From: Candidatus Thorarchaeota archaeon
Lineage (GTDB): Archaea; Asgardarchaeota; Thorarchaeia; Thorarchaeales; Thorarchaeaceae
Direction of reading: 5' to 3'
NCBI GenBank assembly: GCA_018238825.1
Contig: JABCSP010000042.1
Span: 1 to 11,622, forward strand
Length of the DNA: 11,622 bases
In this document: in pieces, positions 6,829 through 11,622 of the stretch
How the letters are laid out: the number at the start of each line of letters is the position of its first letter
Position numbering within the stretch: the first letter of the stretch is position 1
Position numbers and translations under genes: made by a program
The notes under the pieces: model-generated
Databases searched by the model: none
What the model was told of the DNA's origin: nothing
What the model saw: the letters and a program-made list of their open reading frames with translations, nothing else

Positions 6829-7485
6829 ATGACAGATCCGCACAAGACCGTGAACATCAATATCCGTCAAGATCTATTTGGTGCCAACGAGGATGCTGCA
6901 TCACTAAATGCAGAATTATTCAAGAAACATGGAATCACTGTCATTGACATCATGGGCTCTGTTGGAACAGGAAAGACCCAATTGATTGAAGCTATGTGTG
7001 AGCTACTGCATGAACGACATAGGATTCTCATGGTAGCTGGAGACCTTGCAACAAATATTGATGCAGATAGAGTTGGATCTCATGGTGTTGACACTGTCCA
7101 AATCAATACTGGTACTGCTTGCCATCTAGATGCAAGAATGGTGAGAGTTGCCCTAACTGATATTGACCTCTCAAAGTATGATGTTGTCTTCATTGAAAAT
7201 GTTGGAAATCTAATATGTCCTGCTGGCTATTCACTGGGTGTAGATAAGAAGATTGTAGTAGTTAGTGTGACTGAGGGTCCATATATGATACAGAAACATC
7301 CACTCACAATCAAGAGAGCTGATATGGTCGTCATCAATAAAATAGATCTTGCTGAGATTCTGGAGTTTGACGTTGATGCATTAGTGAATGACGTCCGAGA
7401 AGTAGATGCAAATCTTTCAGTTCACAAGGTAAGTTCAAAGACTGGCCTAGGGATTCCAGAGTTAATCGATTCACTTGGACTCTAA
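6829..7485 (+). CDS. hypB: HypB, hydrogenase nickel-incorporation GTPase
   Basis: This 218-residue SIMIBI-class GTPase has a P-loop G43-S-V-G-T-G-K-T50, the AGDLATNIDADR segment (70-81), FIENVGNL (121-128) and NKID (170-173). The dimer-interface metal ligands of archaeal HypB are present: C98-H99 (GTACHLDA) and C130 (NLICPAGY), with the 32-residue spacing I recall for the Methanocaldococcus protein. The bacterial N-terminal CxxCGC nickel site is absent, as usual in archaea. HypB hydrolyses GTP to help deliver nickel to the [NiFe]-hydrogenase large subunit, normally with HypA. UreG is excluded because the HypB CHLDA and GNLICPA motifs are present. No hypA, other hyp gene or hydrogenase lies in the window. 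It starts 6 bases after the S-component gene and its stop overlaps the convergent TraB-family stop by 4 bases. Confidence 0.93.
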   Translation: MTDPHKTVNINIRQDLFGANEDAASLNAELFKKHGITVIDIMGSVGTGKTQLIEAMCELLHERHRILMVAGDLATNIDADRVGSHGVDTVQINTGTACHLDARMVRVALTDIDLSKYDVVFIENVGNLICPAGYSLGVDKKIVVVSVTEGPYMIQKHPLTIKRADMVVINKIDLAEILEFDVDALVNDVREVDANLSVHKVSSKTGLGIPELIDSLGL

Positions 7486-8174
7486 TTATCAGTAAGTAAT
7501 TCTTCAAGGGCTGCTTTAACTCCTTGAATGTGACCTGCACCAAGAACAGCTACAATCTTTCCTTGAACATCGTTCAGGATGAAGTGTAGCGCTTGTGCCA
7601 AGTATTGATCTCTCTCCTCAATCAAGACCTTGGACAGTCCAGGAAATTCAGACCGAAATTGCTCAATGATATCATCAACAGCTCCATCCTGTTTCAGCAT
7701 ATCAAGGATGTCTGTTTCTCCACTTTCCTCAATATCTTGTGTAGCATCAGGGAGCATTTTGGTCAAACTATATAGTTCATCGAGTGGGACTCTCATCATT
7801 GCTTGAATTGTTGTCTTCATTGGTCTATCAATCAATGCTATCTTAGCCCCAACAGCACGACCTTCTTCAATAGCTGCCATCATTTCGTCACCAACATTGG
7901 ACCCTGTTATTCCACCTAGAGCTTGCTCCATAGCAGCAAATTGTTGCATCAGGTCTTGCGCAGTGTCGCCAGTTAGTGGCATTGTTCCTATTTCTTTGTG
8001 GGCATCAGGATTTGATAGGTGTTCATAGCGCTCATGATCTAGTTCTAGGGCGACAACAGTGGGTCTAACTTCACGGACAACCCTACGTGCCTCTTCAACA
8101 CTATCAAGATCTGTATGTATTACCGCCACGAATACAACTCTATCAAATTGATTACCCACCACATTCACGCTCAC
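7482..8174 (-). CDS. TraB/PrgY family protein, GTG start
   Basis: This 230-residue soluble protein has the TraB family landmarks: H20 in AVIHTDLDS (usually GTAHxS), E44 and R49 in VALELDHERY, GDEMMAAIEEGR (95-106), IDRPMKTTI (115-123), EERDQYLA (186-193) and the C-terminal VAVLGAGHIQG (208-218). The family includes pheromone-shutdown proteins of Gram-positive plasmids and the Tiki metalloproteases of animals; the archaeal role is unknown. Conserved His/Glu/Arg residues suggest a metal-dependent hydrolase, which is inference. It lacks the long C-terminal membrane region some archaeal members have. No ATG is available: GTG at 8174 is used, with GTG at 8168, 8162 and 8159 as alternatives. It diverges from a small regulator gene across the region with the repeated AAACGTTTACC. 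Confidence 0.85.
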   Translation of the reverse strand: MSVNVVGNQFDRVVFVAVIHTDLDSVEEARRVVREVRPTVVALELDHERYEHLSNPDAHKEIGTMPLTGDTAQDLMQQFAAMEQALGGITGSNVGDEMMAAIEEGRAVGAKIALIDRPMKTTIQAMMRVPLDELYSLTKMLPDATQDIEESGETDILDMLKQDGAVDDIIEQFRSEFPGLSKVLIEERDQYLAQALHFILNDVQGKIVAVLGAGHIQGVKAALEELLTDN

Positions 8175-8226
8175 AATAGTAGCGAATAACCTAGATATGT
8201 TCTTTTTTGTTTGAAGAAAATAGGCA

Positions 8227-8238
8227 GTAAACGTTTAC
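8227..8238. promoter_or_regulatory. Palindromic operator candidate GTAAACGTTTAC, copy 1
   Basis: This is a perfect 12-base inverted repeat in the 177-base divergent region. It lies about 53 bases upstream of the TraB-family GTG start. Its 11-base part AAACGTTTACC (8229-8239) recurs at 8307-8317. A perfect palindrome repeated beside a small winged-helix gene is typical of a dimeric repressor's operator. Confidence 0.55.
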
Positions 8239-8306
8239 CAAATGAAGGCATCACATACGCTCTTCAAAAGAGGCTATGAGCATAAGCATAAGCTTTTTCA
8301 CAGAAC

Positions 8307-8317
8307 AAACGTTTACC
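8307..8317. promoter_or_regulatory. Operator candidate AAACGTTTACC, copy 2
   Basis: This is an 11-base exact repeat of 8229-8239, in the same orientation and 78 bases away. The palindromic core AAACGTTT is intact, but the outer left base pairs differ. It lies immediately before a TATATTA element and about 35 bases before the regulator ATG at 8352, where a bound protein would block that promoter. It would suit autoregulation. Confidence 0.5.
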
Positions 8318-8323
8318 GTATAT

Positions 8324-8341
8324 TACACGAACCTGCGTGTA
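8324..8341 (+). promoter_or_regulatory. Short inverted repeat TACACG-N6-CGTGTA before the regulator's ribosome site
   Basis: Six-base perfect arms flank a six-base loop (AACCTG). The right arm runs into the Shine-Dalgarno site AGGAG (8341-8345), which is 6 bases before the ATG at 8352. It could be an operator half-site pair or, if transcribed, a small hairpin beside the ribosome site. The TATATTA at 8319-8325 may instead be the TATA box, in which case the message starts after the repeat. Confidence 0.35.
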
Positions 8342-8345
8342 GGAG
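8341..8345 (+). promoter_or_regulatory. Shine-Dalgarno site of the small winged-helix regulator
   Basis: AGGAG ends 6 bases before the ATG at 8352. It is a strong site and fixes the start. Confidence 0.7.
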
Positions 8346-8351
8346 AAACCT

Positions 8352-8702
8352 ATGGTATTAGATCTTGATGTGGCTTTTGCAAAATTAACCAATCCGAGAA
8401 TGACTGCAGGACTGATGGTTCTTCATAGTCTTCTAAGTCAACTAAAGGGTGAACCCGTTGAACCCCGTGAAATTCGAAAATCTGTAGATGAGCTTGTGAG
8501 TAAACGAAGTGTATCAAAACAATCGATAACTAATGCTGCTAGACGACTTGATGAAGCTAGTATTATTGATCGCAAAGAGAACAAGTATGCTGTTAACTAC
8601 GGGTATCTCGTTTCGGTCTTGCTCAATACTTTACTTGAGATGAACGAGAGAGTAACAACTTTGGAAGAAGAAGTTGAGCTTCTGAAAATTACGAATCGCT
8701 GA
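8352..8702 (+). CDS. Small winged-helix protein with C-terminal coiled coil, candidate autoregulator
   Basis: I do not recognise a family for this 116-residue protein. Residues of about 17-32 form a helix. A helix-turn-helix-like part runs about 38-73 (PREIRKSVDELVSKRSVSKQSITNAARRLDEASIIDR), followed by a short wing (KENKYAVNY). Residues 86-112 (LVSVLLNTLLEMNERVTTLEEEVELLK) show heptad spacing of leucine and valine and should form a dimerising coiled coil. This is what would be expected of a dimeric repressor bound to a palindrome, and two related palindromic sites lie just upstream. A strong AGGAG precedes the ATG. It is transcribed away from the TraB-family gene and converges, 68 bases apart, with the membrane-protein gene. 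Confidence 0.7.
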   Translation: MVLDLDVAFAKLTNPRMTAGLMVLHSLLSQLKGEPVEPREIRKSVDELVSKRSVSKQSITNAARRLDEASIIDRKENKYAVNYGYLVSVLLNTLLEMNERVTTLEEEVELLKITNR

Positions 8703-8770
8703 TTTCTCTCAATTTGCCACATCGAGAAAGAAGGTTATTCAGGTATTCAACTAAGGATTTTCAACATTCT

Positions 8771-9349
8771 CTAGATTTTTTTAACACTACGAAATACAAT
8801 TAGAATTAACAGGAAAACAATCACACTGAACGAAACTAATACCAAGACCCACTTGAGTTGGGTCACTACACTCGCAATTGCTATTACAAAAGCTGAAAGA
8901 TTAGGATATGAAAGAATCTGACTGAGAAGAAGGATATTTTCTGTATAATCCGTAATTCCGGCTGCCAGAGGTAGAAAAACCAATAGTCTGATTTTTTTTG
9001 CGCTAAACTCCAGCTTGTTGAGTTCCAAGTTTATTCCAATCATCATGGAAACTGAGTATACAAATGGGAAGAGAAAATCAAGCGCATATATCTGTAACCA
9101 GACTCCAAGTCCCTCTATACCAATCCCATCAAATGTTGCCTGAATATCAGTGAAGGAATAGCCCCCAAGACGAGTATCCAGAATTACGAAGTCACCATAA
9201 ACATCATTGATCATAATTTGAGTCAAATATCCTAGCATAATTGCAATGATGATACTAACAAGACCTCCGAGAATCAGATGTTTCGGTCTTGAAATCTTTT
9301 CAATAGTGTCTAACACTCTTGTCAATATAACACTCCAACCTTCAATCAC
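8771..9349 (-). CDS. Uncharacterised four-helix integral membrane protein coupled to the oxidoreductase
   Basis: I do not recognise a named family. From the GTG at 9349 the product has 192 residues and four hydrophobic segments: LILGGLVSIIIAIMLGYL near the start, then YALDFLFPFVYSVSMMIGI, then LAAGITDYTENILLLSQI, and a final long segment (VLVLVSFSVIVFLLILIVF). Between the first two lies a loop of about 40 residues (GGYSFTDIQATFDGIG). Acidic residues inside or beside membrane segments (ALDFLFP and TDYTEN) look conserved-type and may be functional. The GTG start shares one base with the TAG stop of the oxidoreductase gene (TAGTG), a classic coupling arrangement. An in-frame TTG at 9382 would add 11 residues and a 34-base overlap. 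The coupling suggests joint function with the FAD enzyme at the membrane, which is inference. Confidence 0.65.
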   Translation of the reverse strand: MIEGWSVILTRVLDTIEKISRPKHLILGGLVSIIIAIMLGYLTQIMINDVYGDFVILDTRLGGYSFTDIQATFDGIGIEGLGVWLQIYALDFLFPFVYSVSMMIGINLELNKLEFSAKKIRLLVFLPLAAGITDYTENILLLSQILSYPNLSAFVIAIASVVTQLKWVLVLVSFSVIVFLLILIVFRSVKKI

Positions 9350-10752
9350 TAGACATCTAATTTCTTCTTTAGTTTTTGCCAAAGCTGTCTAACACTAACA
9401 TGTCCAATGTCTCCACCTGCTCCATGGCCACTAGTGCTATCACCACAAAGCCAAACATTCGACGTACCTGGTATTGGCTCCTCGCAAGATGGTCTACTAA
9501 ACCTGTGCTGGTTGATGTTCACTTCAGCACCATCGCACATAGGCACAATCAATCGTCTGACAAAAGCCAAATTATTCTCAATCTCTGGATATGCCTGTGT
9601 AAGTTCTTTCCACATTTCATCAAGCGCTGCATCTGTCTTGGATTTGTCACTGACATCAGCGAAATTCATTGGTTTCAGCCAAGTGCCAACAAGAGCGCCT
9701 TCAGGTGCCATACTTGATTCGACATTACTATACCATTGACCGAAGCTATTAGACTCTCTGAGGAAAATAATACCTGAATGATCTGTTATTCTACGTGTCA
9801 ATGCCACATCTATTACAACGCCCGCTGTGGGTTCAAGAGCTTCACATTGTGCAATGAATTCCGTATCTACTACCGAATCTGCTGCTAATTCGCCCAGTAC
9901 ACTTCGGATGTTCTGCACTGGAACCGTGATTATTACATCTTTGTTGACACCGACCTCATATTCATCACCGCTGGAAGACTTCAAAGTAACAGAAATTGCT
10001 TGACCTTCGTTGAAGCTAATTTTAGTGCATTCAACGTTAAGAAATACACCGTTATTCTTCTCTATAGTTTCTGCAAATCCATCGAATAGAGATTTCCAAC
10101 CACCCTTTGGGTATGTGACGCTAATCTTCTGCTTCAGATTCTCCATGAAAGCTTCAACCATCTCCCCGAAGCTGACTCGATCTTCAAATGGACATACCAT
10201 CATAGATTCTGCGCAAAGAAATAGAAATTCACCTAGGCCCTTATTCCGACGCTCTTCGTCCCATCCAAGTGTATTCTCTGTGTAATCTCGAAGACTTACG
10301 TTCAATAAGGGTCCGGTCTTCAAACGTTTTATCTTAATTAAAAATGACAAGAAACTCCATAATCCCACTAGAGGTGTTTTCAAAAACTCGGCAATACCAG
10401 TAGGAAACATTACAAACGACTTGGCACCCTCGTCAACTGTTTTGCTCCCGTACACATACGACCTGCCTTGTGGTTCCAAAAAATCCACCTGTTTATCAAT
10501 TTCTATCAGGGATTTGCCTAACGCAGATTTCTCACCGTATCTGACTGCGTGGATCCCATAATCTAGTGTGTAACCATCGCGTTCTAAGATGTGCGCGCGT
10601 CCTCCACGCTTGGGAGATTTCTCGACGATTAGCACTTTCTGACCTGTCGGTCCAAACTTGTTTGCGAGTAAAGCACCAATATGGTGACCTGCAATTCCTG
10701 CGCCCACAACCAAGTAATCCACAGTTTCTTCTCTCTCTCTCTCTTCGGACAT
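9349..10752 (-). CDS. FAD-dependent oxidoreductase, phytoene-desaturase/amine-oxidase-like
   Basis: This 467-residue protein has an N-terminal dinucleotide-binding fold: VVGAGIAGHHIGALLA (G17-x-G19-x2-G22), the adenosine-ribose glutamate E44 in LIVEKSPKRGGR, and the GGRA motif at 50-53. The C-terminal FAD signature is VWLCGDSTSGHGAGGDIGHVS (433-453). The middle (PKGGWKSLFDGFAETIEKNNGVFLNVECTKI, about 220-250) matches the NAD(P)-binding-like-8/phytoene-dehydrogenase class. Such enzymes desaturate or saturate isoprenoid chains or oxidise amines; the substrate here is unknown. An isoprenoid role would fit an archaeon, but nothing local proves it. The first residues are a Glu/Arg run encoded by a GA dinucleotide tract. 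The start is supported by a TATA box and a weak GTGA. The gene is first in a two-gene unit with the membrane protein. Confidence 0.85.
   Translation of the reverse strand: MSEEREREETVDYLVVGAGIAGHHIGALLANKFGPTGQKVLIVEKSPKRGGRAHILERDGYTLDYGIHAVRYGEKSALGKSLIEIDKQVDFLEPQGRSYVYGSKTVDEGAKSFVMFPTGIAEFLKTPLVGLWSFLSFLIKIKRLKTGPLLNVSLRDYTENTLGWDEERRNKGLGEFLFLCAESMMVCPFEDRVSFGEMVEAFMENLKQKISVTYPKGGWKSLFDGFAETIEKNNGVFLNVECTKISFNEGQAISVTLKSSSGDEYEVGVNKDVIITVPVQNIRSVLGELAADSVVDTEFIAQCEALEPTAGVVIDVALTRRITDHSGIIFLRESNSFGQWYSNVESSMAPEGALVGTWLKPMNFADVSDKSKTDAALDEMWKELTQAYPEIENNLAFVRRLIVPMCDGAEVNINQHRFSRPSCEEPIPGTSNVWLCGDSTSGHGAGGDIGHVSVRQLWQKLKKKLDV
10731..10744. repeat. (CT)7 dinucleotide tract in the first codons of the oxidoreductase gene
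   Basis: Seven CT units on the plus strand read as GA repeats in the coding strand and encode the Arg-Glu run at residues 4-8. A one-unit slip would shift the frame within the first ten codons. Confidence 0.6.
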
Positions 10753-10788
10753 TGATTTTCACTTTGAAGAATATACGATTACAGCTCG

Positions 10789-10798
10789 ATTTAAATTT
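10789..10798 (-). promoter_or_regulatory. TATA box of the oxidoreductase/membrane-protein unit
   Basis: The palindromic ATTTAAATTT-type element is centred about 42 bases before the ATG at 10752. A start 25 bases downstream would give a leader of about 15 bases containing a weak GTGA. This is the clearest TATA box in the window. Confidence 0.65.
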
Positions 10799-10878
10799 GC
10801 GGAGAATACTATTATTCACCAAACATGAGCCACTAGCGGAAAAGTCTTCTGTGTTCTTTGCGTGATATGTAACGAGTT

Positions 10879-11622
10879 GTGGTAATCTTGGATGCTATCG
10901 ATAGAACAATAATCTTGGCTTTGTATGAAAATTGCAGAATCAGCTATGAGGCTTTAGCTCAGAAAGTGAAGCTGACCCCTAACGCAGTTAAGAACCGAGT
11001 TCACAACCTGATTACAAAAGGAGTCCTTACGCACTTTCTCATTGTATTTAATCCAAGTGAGATTGATGCAGAGTCCTTTCAGGCAATAGTCCTGACGGAT
11101 GGAAGCGAGGACCCCTCCAAGTTTGTGTCAACACTTGGTCTTAGTCCAATGATTGGACATGCTAATACACTAGCTACAGTTCAGGGCGGTGCCTATCTTG
11201 TTTGGGGCGAGTTCATTGGCACAGAAATGTTACATGAAGTCAGTACGTTTCTTCGAAATCTAGACAAAGTTCATGATGTTGATCTGTATGTTGTTCTCGC
11301 TCCAAAGCGTGAACCAAAGGGAGAATTCAGCAAATTGCATCTCAGAGTTCTCAAAGGTTTGCAATCAAACCCGTTAATGCAGACTTCAGAAATCGCTCAA
11401 CTGACAGGAATCTCTGCTAAAACCGTTCGTCGAGCTCTAAAGGAGATTGCCGCGGAAGGTAAGGTTTCTTTCAGAGGAAGGGCTGATCTTGCAGCAGGTT
11501 CACTCGTCAATATCCACATTAGAATAGAGTGGGAAGAAAAAACCATATCACTCGAGAAACTTGTGAAATGGCTGAATAAGAAATATCCAGTAGCATTCTG
11601 GTTTCCATTCCCATCTGCTACT
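10879..11622 (+). CDS. Lrp/AsnC-like transcriptional regulator with two helix-turn-helix domains, C-terminus cut by window end
   Basis: I translated this frame by hand: 248 residues with no stop before the window end. The N-terminus (LDAIDRTIILALYENCRISYEALAQKVKLTPNAVKNRVHNL, residues 4-44) is a typical Lrp/AsnC winged helix. The middle part, about 52-145, contains YLVWGEFIGTEMLHEVSTFLRNLDKVHDVDLYVV, which resembles an Lrp-type effector (RAM-like) domain. A second helix-turn-helix follows at about 153-196 (HLRVLKGL, then TSEIAQLTGISAKTVRRALKEIAAEGKV). A region starting a further beta-rich domain (NIHIRIEW) follows. The GTG at 10879 is the first start after an in-frame TAA at 10870; a TTG at 10888 is equally possible and would begin at the conserved LDAID. 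It diverges from the oxidoreductase gene and could control it, which is inference. Confidence 0.75.
   Translation, partial: MVILDAIDRTIILALYENCRISYEALAQKVKLTPNAVKNRVHNLITKGVLTHFLIVFNPSEIDAESFQAIVLTDGSEDPSKFVSTLGLSPMIGHANTLATVQGGAYLVWGEFIGTEMLHEVSTFLRNLDKVHDVDLYVVLAPKREPKGEFSKLHLRVLKGLQSNPLMQTSEIAQLTGISAKTVRRALKEIAAEGKVSFRGRADLAAGSLVNIHIRIEWEEKTISLEKLVKWLNKKYPVAFWFPFPSAT

Noticed and set aside
8279..8294. Tandem CATAAG repeat (GCATAAGCATAAGC) in the divergent region
   Set aside because: Only two short units are present, with no symmetry or promoter relation; chance is a sufficient explanation.
8703..8770. Possible bidirectional terminator between convergent genes
   Set aside because: No stem-loop is evident and the T-runs are short or lie inside the membrane-protein coding end, so I could not support a defined terminator.
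10532..10865. Open frames on both strands near the start of the oxidoreductase gene
   Set aside because: They overlap the FAD-binding N-terminus in other frames and are rich in arginine and cysteine, as expected of frame shadows.
1..11622. tRNA, rRNA, CRISPR array or insertion sequence
   Set aside because: No cloverleaf-like segment, regularly spaced repeats, transposase-like protein or terminal inverted repeats were seen by reading; small structured RNAs cannot be excluded without a covariance-model search.

Overview
The window looks archaeal. It carries a UbiA-family prenyltransferase with the acidic motifs of the archaeal ether-lipid enzyme DGGGP synthase. It also has an archaeal-type endonuclease-IV-like TIM barrel whose C-terminal motif (GEASHKPF) resembles archaeal members, a HypB without the bacterial N-terminal Cys motif, TraB-family and Yip1/zinc-ribbon proteins, A/T-rich TATA elements at archaeal spacing, several apparently leaderless or GTG/TTG starts, and many small winged-helix regulators. 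Moderate-to-low GC and this gene mix would fit an uncultured archaeon, possibly of the Asgard (Thorarchaeota-like) group, but the lineage is an inference. No mobile element, CRISPR array, rRNA or tRNA is visible. No gene-free stretch exceeds 300 bases; the longest is 177 bases (8175-8351).

Layout. 1-2573 (minus): a tightly packed three-gene operon, read from 2573 downward, of a Cys-rich DUF6125-like protein, an endonuclease-IV-like protein and a THUMP/Trm11-like RNA methyltransferase cut by the window start. 2682-3635 (plus): the UbiA prenyltransferase, convergent by 3 bases with a zinc-ribbon/Yip1 membrane protein (3639-4478, minus).

4566-7485: a mirror-image divergent block. To the left run a winged-helix protein and an ECF-transporter S-component-like membrane protein. 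To the right run another winged-helix protein, another S-component-like protein and the nickel GTPase HypB. Both arms start from a shared 117-base promoter region. Each arm is 'regulator then substrate-binding membrane subunit', but no energising EcfA/EcfT gene lies in the window.

7482-8702: a TraB-family protein (minus) and a small winged-helix/coiled-coil regulator (plus) diverge from a 177-base region with two copies of AAACGTTTACC, one inside a perfect 12-base palindrome. 8771-10752 (minus): an FAD-dependent, phytoene-desaturase-like oxidoreductase translationally coupled to an unrecognised four-helix membrane protein. 10879-end (plus): a two-HTH Lrp/AsnC-like regulator cut by the window end.

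The parts most worth following are the mirrored regulator/S-component pair with HypB, the repeated palindromic operator candidate, the methyltransferase with a non-canonical catalytic motif, and the oxidoreductase/membrane-protein couple.
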